A DNA stretch of 64,000 nt from Phytophthora colocasiae (lineage: Eukaryota; Oomycota; Peronosporomycetes; Peronosporales; Peronosporaceae), in NCBI GenBank assembly GCA_018806915.1, contig JAGKQI010000104.1, positions 1,922,001 through 1,986,000 on the forward strand, read 5' to 3'. This document shows positions 41,929 through 52,569 of the stretch, in pieces. A program made the position numbers and the translations under genes. Under the pieces are notes generated by a model. That model searched no databases, was not told the DNA's origin, and saw nothing but the letters and a program-made list of their open reading frames with translations. How positions within the stretch are numbered: the stretch's first letter is position 1; the number at the start of each line of letters is the position of its first letter.

Positions 41929-43855
41929 CTACCTCCAAGATGCTCGCGCTGTCTTTGGTCGTCCATAACCAGTGGATGACGTAGTAGAAGTCCGTCGCAC
42001 GCCTCGAGCTGAGACTGTAGGATTCGCATCCAAACCGGGTGTAAAGTCTAGTGACGAGTGCAGACGGTAGGTCTTTGGGTCGATTGCGATCTGGCTGAAG
42101 GCCCCCAACTCCACCTTCTTGCTCTGTAAGAGATCCCTCGTCTCCACGTCTCTGCGTGTACGTGGAGGAGCCGTTCGAGGACGAGCTGGGACGGAACTTT
42201 GAGACTGTTGAGAATCGCTCACTGATCGCCGTGCCGAACCCGTCAAGATGTGGCCTCCGCGACTGCGACTGGAGAGCGACGCCGTTGACGACTGCGGTGG
42301 GAAGTTGACGTTGTAGAACACACGTCCTCCTTGAGCTGTGGTTGGAGTAGTCCGTGTCATTCGTCCTGTCTTCTTCGGGACCCCCTTGGACGCAGTCTCC
42401 TTGGACGTCGTGGAGCCTAAAATGGCACCGGAGCTGTGGCTACGTCCATTAGTTGGCCGTGACACGCGCTTAGTAGACGATGCTGTTCGGGTGGGGCCAG
42501 AACTGGATTGACGTCGCGGACGGGAGTTGATGGACGCTAAAGTCTCGCGAAGGTAGCGAGGGGTGGAGCCCGACGTGTCGTCGAAGTCAAGCTCCTCACT
42601 GACCGTCGACGGAGACGTGGACGCCTCGTCGTCCAGCACTTCTGTCCTCTTTGGAGCTGAGAAAGAATGAAGACGTTTGTTGTTGTGCACGAGTGGTGTT
42701 TCCGCTGCACTTGGGACTCGCAGATCGAACTCAGGCTCGCTCGGATCCAGATATCTGCTCGATGTTCGTGGGGGGTTCAACCCCAAGTCGGCGAAAGCTA
42801 CTCGAGCAGCAAGGAGACTAGTATCTGCTGCCATTTCCTGCGTAAATCATCCCGGATCAAAGCCTGTTAAGGTGCCTCCTTTAGTGCGTGAATTGTAATG
42901 CGTCTTACCTTAATCTTCGCTTGGTGGGCTAGTGCTGGTGAGGGATCGAGCAGGTCCACCCAACCGTTTGCCTGCAAGTGAAATCCAAAGATTATTAGCA
43001 TCCAGTAAATAGCTACAAACAATAGAGCTGGCAGTTTACTCACCGCTGTCATCTTGCTGTAGGAATTGTTCGGTGGACGCTCTGGTCGTACGAGTAATGA
43101 CGGGTGGAGCTTCCTCTAATAAAAAGGAGGAAACTGTCAATTAGGGAAATTCATCAGATCATAAAAACCTGGTTACTTACCATTTCAGGAGTTTGATCGA
43201 TCCAGGTCAGTCGGCGCTCGGGTGTTGCACCGCGGTGTCGTTTGCTGGTATCTAGTCGTCGACGTTCTGGAACAGCATTTGTATTTGTAGTGGACGTGCT
43301 GGCAGTATTCAGGAACGTGTGGATCAGTACCACCTCATCCGACTTTGAATCGGCCGAAGCGGTGCTCCACTCGTACAGTTGACGCTCGGTGGCGCGTGCT
43401 GGGCGGTCCTCTTGAATCTGAGCCTCCAGCGAGCAAAGCTGGTCGATATAAGACTCGTGCAGCTTCATGTCGGAGCGCTTGGTCATGACAAACTCGTGCG
43501 CCTTGTCGAGCCCCCAACAGTATTTCACCATTAAGTACCCGATCATGATGCTTGGACTGCGGTTGATACCGGTTAACGAGTGCACCAACACGCTCTCCGT
43601 CCGCTCGAGAGCTCGATCGATGAGCTGGATAATATGCGTGAACTCGCGGTTCTTGAGATCGAAGAAAGGTCGACGCAGTACTTCGTCCAGGTCGCACGCC
43701 GTGTAGGATAGCCCTAGACTCTGTTGGAAGATGTTAGGCATTTGACGAGGGATGCAGTTGACAATATGCACGATTCCGTTCAGCTGCAGGAAGTCTGCGT
43801 CCTGAGCAGCATCCATGTCCCCCATGAAGAGTCCATCCTTGATTTTGGACGACAT
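41929..43855 (-). CDS. Dual-specificity phosphatase-like protein lacking the catalytic Cys, long Ser/Arg-rich tail
   Basis: Four exons: 43855-43181, 43115-43044, 42971-42909 and 42837-41929; phase 0 throughout, 572 residues. DSP fold at about 1-150: IKDGLFMGDMDAAQDADFLQLNGIVHIVNC, then the signature loop VHSLTGINRSPS. The usual HCxxGxxRS motif reads HSxxGxxRS here: codon TCG in place of Cys. Arg is kept. This resembles STYX-type pseudophosphatases that bind but do not hydrolyse phosphoproteins. The remaining ~400 residues are disordered, Ser/Thr/Arg-rich, with no domain I recognise. I chose the splice path that keeps all four exons in phase; an alternative reading of exon 2 would end early. 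Lies 73 bp past the start of the PX gene on the same strand. Confidence 0.75.
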
Positions 43856-44053
43856 TTGACGCTCGTACGCTGGCGCGTTCCTTCCTTCAGCTGCTCTTCG
43901 GCTCTGTCGATACTAAAGACTGGAAGAGTGATACAGACGATGACACGGTTCTCACCTGAATAGCTCCCCAAAATACAACGCTAGCTCATCAAGGAAGAGG
44001 AAGCGCAGCATGGTATTAATAGTGGAAGCGGACTTTGTCCTGAGTCCAAGACT

Positions 44054-45937
44054 TCAAATATAGGACCGTAGCAGCACTTGATCAGCTTCCGAGATGTTTT
44101 TGTCGATGCGAAATTGAACTTTCACCACCTCAACAAACCCCTCGTTGATCTAACATATTCAGAAGATGTGTCAGTCCTGCAACCCTTTTGTCAGTTTACA
44201 AAAGATGGGAGGATCACGCACCGTTGGCGCCACGAGGTTCTTATAAAAGCCGTGGATGGCGACGTCGGGGATTTTCTTCTGCTCTGTCAGCGATCTGAAT
44301 GTGTTGAGATGCATTGAGAGCGGCTTATCGACGTTCATTTCGAAGCACCGAACGGGTAGGTTCTGGAAACAGCAGTTGGTGAGTATTATGGCACAGCTTT
44401 AAATACTACGACATGATTTCTTACCTTTTCCTTTGCAATTGCAATCCACTCCTTTCTTGAACGTGGATCACGATTGGTATTGTCGATAACCACGCTCTTC
44501 TTCTGCTCAATTGCTTCAAGACATTTCCTCTTGCAATTGGCAGCTGTGCGTAGCTCATCTTGGCTCACGATAACGTAGGAGCTAAGGTGAGTCTTCGCGA
44601 AGAATGACTTCCCAGAGGCAGGAGGACCCACAAGAACCACCAGCTCTTGGTCAGGTTTAGCAGCATGTGCAAAAGGTGGGTTTAGCAAGGGATCTTCAAA
44701 TATGAAAGAAAAATCAAGGTTAGTTCGGGAGCAAGTAGAGAATCACACAGTGAAGACGGCACCTTACCGATAGACTCACTGAGAGCGATAGACTTGGGGT
44801 CGAAACCGAGCTCCCATGTGTCAGGACGCGTGTGGATCCGTTGCTTCGAGCCCAAAAACAAATCTTCAGGCGTGAAGAATCGGATACCAACGTTAAGGGC
44901 AAACTTGTAGTCTGTAGCAGCAAAGTCTTTCGCTCGTCCAGTTATCTTCGGCCGTCCTGCCGCATCTCCGCAATAGAAACTACCTCTCTTGTCAATCGCT
45001 TCCTCTCCCTTCGCACTCAATAACTTGACCATTTCCTTCCAGGCTCCAAGTCGAGGTTTACGCATGGAATCGTTCTCTGTCCCTAGAAACACCAGCATAG
45101 GCAGCTTCAGCTGCTTCACGATTGCCTCCAGCTTACTCTACGCAGCAGCCACATACAGATTAGCACTCACTTTACCACTAGCAACAGTTCAAAAGCCTTA
45201 ACCTGGACTTGAGCAGCCGTAATGTGGCCCTTGGCGATTCCGTTCTGGTTCGAGAAGATGGTCAACGTGAATCCGTCACTTGCCAGTTCTGTTAATTTCT
45301 GCTTCACGAGCGTCGGATGGAACAATTTCCAGTCATCTTTGTCCTTGGCGAATTTCTTCCCGCTCTTAGTGGCGATGAGCGTCCCATCCAAGTCAAAACC
45401 TGCGATTTTGAACGTGTCCGTCTGCTCTTTTTGCTGCTCTTTGGCACGTGCATCGAGCACGTACAGAGAGTTCTGGATCGTTTTCCACGGGGTGAAGTGC
45501 GGCTCCGGCAGAGATGCATCGCTCTTTGCTGCTGGCTTACTGGAAGAAAAGAAATCTGCACTTGTAGGCGTTGCAACCCTCTGCTTCTTAGCTGGAGGTT
45601 CCGTTCCGGTGGTTGTCGACTCCATTGCAGGCTGAAACAGTCGGTAGGACGTAGTGGACAGTCTCCGATTCTTTTGGACGCTGTCGTGGGCCCATTGGGC
45701 GCGCAGGATCTCGGCCTTAGGGAAGCGGGAGACTAAAACCTGCAGCACGTCGTCTTTTTGGTCCTGTCCTGGCAGCAAAACGACATTCACGCGAGCGTCT
45801 TCTGCGTCCTTTTGGTCCTCACTGAGCACGACGCCGCCGTGCGTCTTCACCAGGTCACGAGCCTTGGCGGATTCGCTGTCTGTCGCAAGAAACACCACGT
45901 CCTGCGCGAACAGCTGCCGCTGGAGGAAGGCGTCCAT
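44054..45937 (-). CDS. PNKP: Bifunctional polynucleotide kinase 3'-phosphatase with N-terminal BRCT-like domain
   Basis: Five exons: 45937-45203, 45137-44768, 44693-44425, 44362-44222 and 44149-44054, all in phase, 536 residues. Residues ~1-100 look like a BRCT fold (AQDVVFLATDSES... RAQWAHDSVQKNRRL) where animal PNKP has an FHA domain. Phosphatase: FDLDGTLI (DxDGT nucleophile), TIFSNQNGIAKG, and FYCGDAAGR. Kinase: Walker A GPPASGKSFF and VIDNTNRDPRSR. The C-terminal block is NLPVRCFEMN...IHGFYKNLVAPT, then GFVEVVKVQFRI. PNKP repairs DNA break ends to 3'-OH/5'-phosphate in nuclear single-strand and double-strand break repair. All catalytic motifs are present. Confidence 0.9.
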
Positions 45938-46316
45938 GCAGATACCTGTATTGGACCGTACAAGTGCAAGAACACGGAAGTATACAATTATTTTGTGCTA
46001 AAGCACGAAATCTGTTGCAATATTTGTGTACATTCTGGTGATCGCATGAAATTAGCGCGGCGTTGAAGGAGCAGAGACTCTGCTTCACGCTTCAAGGTTC
46101 TCTGCCAAGAGAGACGGATTGATGCCTTGTCGAACGAGAATGGAAAATTTACCAGGCATTGACGAAAATTGCCGCGAGTGCATGGGCTGGGTTGTACGTC
46201 CGACTTCAGTGTACTACGTCCATTATCAACATCAAATTCTCCTTAACAGCTCTGTTCCTTGGCGAGCTACGGCGTGGCGGGGCAGCACAGCACATGCACA
46301 CACTACTCCACTTCTA
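45938..46316. other. Intergenic between PNKP and FYVE-TPR genes
   Basis: 379 bp, upstream of PNKP and downstream of the FYVE-TPR gene, both on the minus strand. Holds the PNKP promoter by position. I see no ORF with domain content, no RNA gene and no repeat. Confidence 0.4.
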
Positions 46317-48842
46317 CTACTCACTATCTTGTTCGTCCTCGCTCTCATCGTTTCGCCCCAAAGCTGATAAATAACACTCAATCGCCTCGTCGTCTCGCCC
46401 TCGCTCGTGCATGATGCGGCCCAGCATCGCCACCGCTGCGCCACTCGGCTGCAGCTTCAAACTCGTCATACAGGCATCTTCCGCGGCTGCCGGTTGACCG
46501 ACCTTCAAACGGCACTCGGCAAGCAAATACCACAACGTCGCATTGGACCGCTCGATACCGGTGGCGCGCGAAAGCTCCAGGATGGCAGCCATATACTCCT
46601 TCTGCTTCATGTACAGCTTTCCGGTTCGAATGGCTCGCGATACCGCTGCGTGGGCCTTCTCGTATCGAGCCACACGCACCTTGGCCTTCTGGAGCTCCCT
46701 TTGTGCCTTTTGCGATCGCTTCATGGCTTCGCTGTACATGTCGATCAGATCCGGCAGCTCCTTCTGATGCTGAAGTACAGTCGCTTCTAGCTCCGATATC
46801 TGACGCATTAACTCCTTGTCTTTCGCGGTCAACTTGTAGTTGGCGGTTGTCGGAGCCTTTTCCTTCGCTTCCAGACTAGCAGCGTCAATTCCTGCAATGG
46901 CTTTCTTCTTGGCTCGAAGTTTCGCGGTCAGGTCCTGCTTCCCCCGGTTGGACGCTGCAAGTAATTCCGCAATAGCTTCGTCGTCGTCGTTGCTAATCGA
47001 ATTGTCGTCACCTAATAAAACACGCGTCTCCTGGAATTCATCGTAGTCTGAGATCGACATCGTAGCCCCACTATTTTGAGGCTTTCTGTTTCCACCTCGC
47101 ATAAGCTCACTGCTATCGCGGAAACTGGCATCAGGTCTGTTACGTCGGAACAGGGACATCATCTTACGGTCGTTCTGCGTCTCTCCACGAACCTTATTGC
47201 GCCTTCTTTCACCTGTGTATGCTTGAGGGTCCGCCCTACGTCTGCTCGGGCCCCTTGCAGATTCCTCCTCACTGTCCTCCTCAATCATCGGCTTTAGCGT
47301 AGTTTTCTGCATCGCTGCTTTCGCTGGTTTTGGCTTGAGATACTTCTGCGTGATTGCCGACACCTCGAAGCTTTTGATGCTGCTGGAGGATGCACTAAAA
47401 TCGAGATGCTCCTTCTTCTCCATTGACTCGCGATTCGCACTGTTCGCGCTCGCACCAGGTCGACGCGTCGCTCTCTTCTTGATTGGTGCATTGCTACGCG
47501 CCTTGGCTTCCGAGCTTTCGTGGTCAGATCCTGCAAGGCTGAAGATGGAAAACGTCGAATCGGCGAACGCACTGGGCTTCTCCGTCTCCTCCTTGCGTGG
47601 CGGTGGGCGCTTCGGCTTCGTCTTTGGTGGTGGAGCTACATCCTTTATTTCCTCAGTCGCATTAATAGCAGCATACAGGTTGCTCAGCGTTGAAGAAGTA
47701 GTGCGGCATGTAGACGACGTATCTCTACGCACCTTGCCGCTACTGACGTGCTTGCCAAGACTAGGCGCTGGGCTACGCATCTGCTCATTCTTCCTGTTCC
47801 TGGTGGGGTCCGTGCTTGGTATGCGGCGGCGCTCCTTTTGCGCTGGCGAATCGCGTGAAGATCTTCCCCGTGGGGCGCCATCAAACAAATCGCGCTCGTG
47901 CAGAGCCCTATCACGTCGTTCCCTGTCACGAGGGTCCCGATCGCGCCGCTCACGCTCACGGGGATCTCTCTCACGAGGGTCTCTTTTCCGAGGGTCTCTT
48001 TCTCGAGGGTCTCTTTCTCGAGGGTCTCTTTCACGAGGGTCTCTTTCACGAAGATCTCTTTCACGGGGGTCTCTTTCACGGGGGTCCCTGCGACGTTCTC
48101 TCTCACGTGGGTCTCGCTGGCGTCGCTCCTTATCGCGTGGGTCTCTCTCGCGTGGGTCCCTGTGTCGTCGCTCCTTGTCCCGTGGGTCATGAAAGAGATC
48201 ATTGGGATGCAAGTCTCCTTCACGCGAAGGTCTATCACGAAGATTTTTGCCGCGCGTTGAAACCACCTCGCGTGGGTCTCTTCCGTGCGGAGATCTCGCA
48301 GCATGAGGAGACTTTGCACGAGGTGATCGCATGCGTCGATCACGTGCTGAGTGCACCGTACGCGGCTCTCCGTCCCGTCGGATGATGCGTCTAGGTTCGT
48401 CGTAGTCGTCGTCTCCATTCCACGTCCTGTTATCCCGTCGGGCACCTTCTGCTGTTTTCCTCGCTCCGTCGCGGGGGCTCCGCATTCGGTGGCCATATTC
48501 CCGCTCGTCCCTCGATTCCAGCGTGTGTCGTCGTGGTTTGTCGTCCGGCAAGTCTCGACGTGGCGGAGGTGCGAGTCCCATGGCGACGTTGCGGCACTTG
48601 GGGTAGCACTTGTCACACACCCGCTGGGGCACCTTGGAGAGGGAGGTGGGCACGATAACTTTGTTTCTCGAGTGTTTGCCGCAGACCGAGAGTCCGCAGC
48701 TGCGGCAGTGGTGGCGCGTGTTCATGAGCGAGAAGTCGCTGTTGCAGATGCCACATCGGTCCTCCACCTGCCACCGCTTGGGCTTGAACTGGGCCATGGC
48801 GCTGTTGCCGCGTGGGGGAGCGGCAGCTCGCGGTTGTGGCAT
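46317..48842 (-). CDS. FYVE zinc-finger protein with charged minisatellite and C-terminal TPRs
   Basis: Single exon, 841 residues from ATG 48842; MAQFKPKRW at 48797 is a plausible alternative start. FYVE-type finger at about 22-82: W..ED, CGIC, NTRHHCRSCG, VCGKHSR, RVCDKC. The sixth zinc ligand is His in place of Cys (C-x2-H). The HHCR pocket for phosphatidylinositol 3-phosphate is kept. Residues ~100-320 are extremely Arg/Asp/Glu-rich with DPRER repeats. The middle is disordered and basic. About 640-720 is a coiled coil, and about 730-830 holds two to three TPR motifs (WYLLAECRLKVGQPAAAEDA...). Expected on endosomes as a PI3P-binding adaptor; partner unknown. Shares a 788-bp divergent upstream region with the Csm1-like gene. 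Confidence 0.8.
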   Translation of the reverse strand: MPQPRAAAPPRGNSAMAQFKPKRWQVEDRCGICNSDFSLMNTRHHCRSCGLSVCGKHSRNKVIVPTSLSKVPQRVCDKCYPKCRNVAMGLAPPPRRDLPDDKPRRHTLESRDEREYGHRMRSPRDGARKTAEGARRDNRTWNGDDDYDEPRRIIRRDGEPRTVHSARDRRMRSPRAKSPHAARSPHGRDPREVVSTRGKNLRDRPSREGDLHPNDLFHDPRDKERRHRDPRERDPRDKERRQRDPRERERRRDPRERDPRERDLRERDPRERDPRERDPRERDPRKRDPRERDPRERERRDRDPRDRERRDRALHERDLFDGAPRGRSSRDSPAQKERRRIPSTDPTRNRKNEQMRSPAPSLGKHVSSGKVRRDTSSTCRTTSSTLSNLYAAINATEEIKDVAPPPKTKPKRPPPRKEETEKPSAFADSTFSIFSLAGSDHESSEAKARSNAPIKKRATRRPGASANSANRESMEKKEHLDFSASSSSIKSFEVSAITQKYLKPKPAKAAMQKTTLKPMIEEDSEEESARGPSRRRADPQAYTGERRRNKVRGETQNDRKMMSLFRRNRPDASFRDSSELMRGGNRKPQNSGATMSISDYDEFQETRVLLGDDNSISNDDDEAIAELLAASNRGKQDLTAKLRAKKKAIAGIDAASLEAKEKAPTTANYKLTAKDKELMRQISELEATVLQHQKELPDLIDMYSEAMKRSQKAQRELQKAKVRVARYEKAHAAVSRAIRTGKLYMKQKEYMAAILELSRATGIERSNATLWYLLAECRLKVGQPAAAEDACMTSLKLQPSGAAVAMLGRIMHERGRDDEAIECYLSALGRNDESEDEQDSE
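47885..48225. repeat. 15-bp coding minisatellite (DPRER)
   Basis: On the plus strand the word GAGGGTCTCTTTC and variants recurs at 15-bp spacing, encoding repeats of Asp-Pro-Arg-Glu-Arg on the minus strand. The central part is nearly perfect, the edges diverge. Length changes by multiples of 15 keep the reading frame, so allele length variation is likely. Confidence 0.8.
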
Positions 48843-49630
48843 GAAGCGGATAGTCCGAGGGGCTGCTACGGAATTGTCTGCTTGTCAAACAAACGTCCCT
48901 CTCCTGTGTGTTTTTCTCCTCTCTCTCTCTCTGCTCTGCTCTGCTCCGTCCCCCGTGCGTTCGTCCGTCGCCACGTCCTGTGGCCCGCCGACTAGCGAGC
49001 GAACTGAACAATTGACACACAGAGACACAAACAGAGACCGCTTTCCCCCCGAGACGGAGTAAATTGAGTGACGGACAAAGGAGCTGTACGGTTCGACTCG
49101 AGGGCGGAAAGACAGGCGGACGGGGAGCGCCGAGAAGATGCGCAGGGAACAGCGAACAGCAACTCGACCAGCCGAAAGGCTCGAATGACGGCGATGGTTC
49201 GGTCTCTGCTAACGCCACGTGCTAATGCCGACAGCGTCTGGAAGCTGCTGGGTTACTGCGGACGGAGAGCGGATCACTGGGTGCTGCCAGGTGGCGATGG
49301 TGTCACGGTGAAAAGCGTATGGCACTGGTACGAATGGCTTTAGCCATTTAGTCTCGAGCTCAACGTATCGTGCTGCATCCTGATACGACCAAAGCGCCGT
49401 CATTTTGGCCGACCCCGCCTTTGCCGGCAAGGAATTCTACAATTTCAGTACACACGATTTCAGAACTGTCTTACTGCACTTCTACATGTACTTATGTTTG
49501 TTCAAGTTGACCATAATCTACTTCTTTTGTTGAATTCCTCCAAAGACTGGTCTAAATGTTCTAAAATTTTGATCTGGTCTCAAAATTTGAAAAAACGTGG
49601 CGGGAATTAAGAGCCCAAAAGCTTCCAGAC
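48843..49630. promoter_or_regulatory. Divergent intergenic region between FYVE-TPR and Csm1-like genes
   Basis: 788 bp between two divergent start codons. A CT-microsatellite lies at about 48915-48945. There is no domain-bearing ORF and no RNA gene that I can see. By position it holds both promoters; I do not see an unambiguous oomycete initiator word. Confidence 0.4.
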
Positions 49631-50802
49631 ATGCCGCCCCGTGCGCATAATAAACCCGTGGAGAAGAAGCGAGCACCGTCGAAGAAGACTGGAGCGGCCC
49701 CCAAGAAGAAGCAGAAGCGTAAGAACTCGTGGGACGACGAGGATGAAGACGGAGAGTTCGACGGTACTGGGGACAGCAGCAGCGAATCAGAGGAGGAGGT
49801 GCCAAAGCCTAAGAAGAAGCGCTCACGGCCTCGTAAAGATCCAAAGGCGGACGAGAAGATCTCAGTAGTACAGAAGAAGAAGAAGACAGCTAAAGAGAAG
49901 GACGATGACGACGAGCGTTTCCTTCTGGAGGAGAAATACAGGGGCAGGAAGCAGCAGTACGAGAAGGACAGTGAGCAGCTGCTGCAAGAGGTGCGTGACT
50001 TGGCGCTGCAGGAGAAAAAGACGCAGGAGAAACTCATCGAGAAGCTCAAGAAGGACATCACGACGCTGTCCAAGCAGGCCGAGACGGAGCGCAAGAAGCG
50101 CAAGAAAGAGGTGGACAAACTCGTGGCTGAGAAGATGCGCGACTACGAAGCCAAGCAGAGGAACAGAGATGACGGGGATGTGGAGAAGAGGGCGCTGCGG
50201 GAACGTATTAAGGAGCTGGAGTCCCAGTTTGCATCCTACAAAAGGAGCACAGGGCCTGATGACGTGGTAACGGTGAACGCTGCGGCGGCTTCAGCTACCA
50301 CAGCCATGCAGAACAGTGAGGCGATTTTGCAACTCAATCAAGCGAACAAGGTACTACTGGCTGCTTGTGGTGATTACAATTGTGACAATTCACGTTAACT
50401 TCCTGTTGTGCTCTGCTTCTTGTAGCTGCTCGAGCTGTACCGGTTGGTGACCAGCACGGACATTCGTCTAATCCAATCCGGTGACGACGACGACGATGCT
50501 GATGACTGCACCGAGGTCGTTTGTACGACAACAGACTCAGCAACTGGCAAACAATTCGAGTTCGAGCTAGCTGTTCCTGCCATCGCATCGAGCGAAATTG
50601 AATATCTTCCAAGCGAGACGCCGCCGAAGGGCATCACAGTGCCGTCATATTTACGAGTACGTGTGCACAGCATTCCATCTCTGTCATGACAAGAGCTGAC
50701 CTTTATCTGTGTTTCTAGGAGGAGCTGAGCTTCAGTAGGTCCGAGATGACCAAATTCATTCGATCAGTTCTTGACGTCGTCATTAGAAAGACGAAAGTAT
50801 AG
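49631..50802 (+). CDS. Csm1/Pcs1 monopolin-like chromosome segregation protein
   Basis: Three exons: 49631-50350, 50426-50656 and 50719-50802, in phase, 344 residues. N-terminal ~85 residues are Lys/Ser/Glu-rich with nuclear-signal-like KKKR clusters. About 90-215 is a long coiled coil. The C-terminal ~100 residues form a globular domain: FEFELAVP...IEYLPSETPPKGITVPSYLREELSFSRSEMTKFIRSVLDVV. That pattern of beta strands (polar-hydrophobic FEFEL, then Y-x-P, then P-x-YL-xEE-x-F-xR) is that of the Csm1/Pcs1 C-terminal domain. Csm1/Pcs1 forms V-shaped dimers that crosslink kinetochore parts. Identification is by pattern, so moderate. Its stop codon is only 15 bp from the TIR of the neighbouring Tc1 element. 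Confidence 0.62.
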
Positions 50803-51324
50803 GTAGGTAGGTAGGTACAGTGCGCGCGGAAAATATAGCCGAAAACTCGGGTTTTTGCATTATTTTGTCAAATCAAACGCTTTGAAGCCAAGCGTTTTAG
50901 CCAATAACAAGCAGTTCTTGGCGGTCATTTTGCGGTGCCGCTTGCGTCAATCGGACTTGTGGGGGCCAAGCTACAGTCAAAAATCTACCGGGAGCGGGGG
51001 AGTCCAAGCGCGAAAAAGATAGACCAGGTAAGTGTTTACAGTATTTGTCCGACAGTGTTATTAGAGTCAATAGAGGTCTTTAGCAGAACCGTCCAATCAA
51101 GAAAAGTCTGTTTGCCATCCGGAAATTTCGCCTAACCACAGCTCCCAATCGACAAGTGCGAACAAGTAAATGGTTTCGAATCTACAATTTGAAAAGAAAA
51201 ATACTGTTCGGTGTCTTTACTAAAACCACGTGGTGGCAGCACTAAATCTTAGGTGGCATAGGTGAAGTCAGAGGTCGCAGAACGCCCCCTGACACTCTGT
51301 AGGCAGACGAATATTCTCTAAGCA

Positions 51325-52511
51325 ATGGAGGTCTCATCCTCGAGCGGCGGAGACGACGCTAATCACGCTGTTTTAATAGTGCGAAGGCTAACATCGGGGC
51401 TGCGCCGTCACCACAAAAAGATTTATCTACTCCGAGTGTGGCGTCAAGCACAGATTGATGGGGACGCTGTTATCGCTGCAGCAATTTACACGGTATTGTC
51501 AGCGGATATGTCCCCCGAAGCCACTTTTCACGCGCCATTTAATTTCAACTCTCTGTCCAACGACCAGTGTATTGACAAGTTTCGATTCGAGAAGCACCAA
51601 ATAGTGGAGCTTGTCATTTTGTTGGGTGTGGAAGGAATACGAACGCGAGAGAGGACAGTAGCGTCAGGTGTTGAAGGTATTTGTATTGTTTTATACAAAC
51701 TTGCTGTCCCTGTGCGCTGGGTGGACCTGGAAGATTTTTCGGGCGCGACGCAAGTGGGTTATCCAACATTTTTCTCCATGTATTAACTTATATCGACAAG
51801 AAGTATGACCGACTTCTATATTTCTATCATGACTACGTCGCGCAAAATCTTCAAGACTACGCCGACGCAGTGTTCGATGCTGGGGGCCTCCTACAAAACG
51901 TGTGGGCCTTTATTGATGGTACGGTTAGAGGAATCTGCCGTCCTCAACCTCGGCACATCAAACGCGACGGGATGTTCATGAGCCAGAAGTCAGTGTACAA
52001 CGGACACAAACGCAAGCATGCCCTTAAGTACCAGACATTGACTACACCGGACGGATTAATCGTGCATCTTTATGGACCGTTTCCTGGTAGAAACCATGAT
52101 ATCAAACTTTTCAAGGAGTCCAAAATCTCTGAAAAGATTTTGAATGACACTCGCTTTCGTGGATTCCGTATTTATGGCGATCAAGCGTACGGGAACGACT
52201 CCATTTTGTGCTGCCCATACGCCGGTGCTGTTGGAAACTTATCGAGACAGCAGCGCCAAGTGAATGTAAGCATGAGTCGTGTTCGCGTATCGGTTGAATG
52301 GTCTTATGGTCAGGTTATAAACTATTGGACTGCACTCGACTTTAAGCGACAAGCCCGAGCCGGTGTCCAACCCGTTGGTGTAATGTACAGGGTCGGTGTA
52401 TTCCTCACGAACTGTATTGCCTGTGCTCAAGGTGGCAACACGATAAGTGATTACTTCAGACTGTCCCCTCCAAGTCTTGCAAAATATCTGAAGTTCATTT
52501 CAAATGAATGA
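51325..52511 (+). pseudogene. PIF/Harbinger DDE transposase, one frameshift
   Basis: The N-terminal frame (51325-51786) runs into the second frame (ending 52511). The natural path passes from PVRWVDLE to FFGRDASGLSNIFLHVLTYI, so one base was lost in the T-run near 51737. Catalytic region: NVWAFIDGTVRGICRP (first Asp), KYQTLTTPDGLIVHLYGPFPGRNHD (second Asp), and IYGDQAYGNDSILCCPY with VSVEWSYG (Glu). This is the DDE_Tnp_4 pattern. Works with the Myb-like partner at 52570-53409. The single frameshift suggests a recently inactivated copy. Confidence 0.85.
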
Positions 52512-52569
52512 AATGAAGATTAAGCCGTAGTTAATACAATGGTCTTCTTTTTAAATACAGAATGCATTC

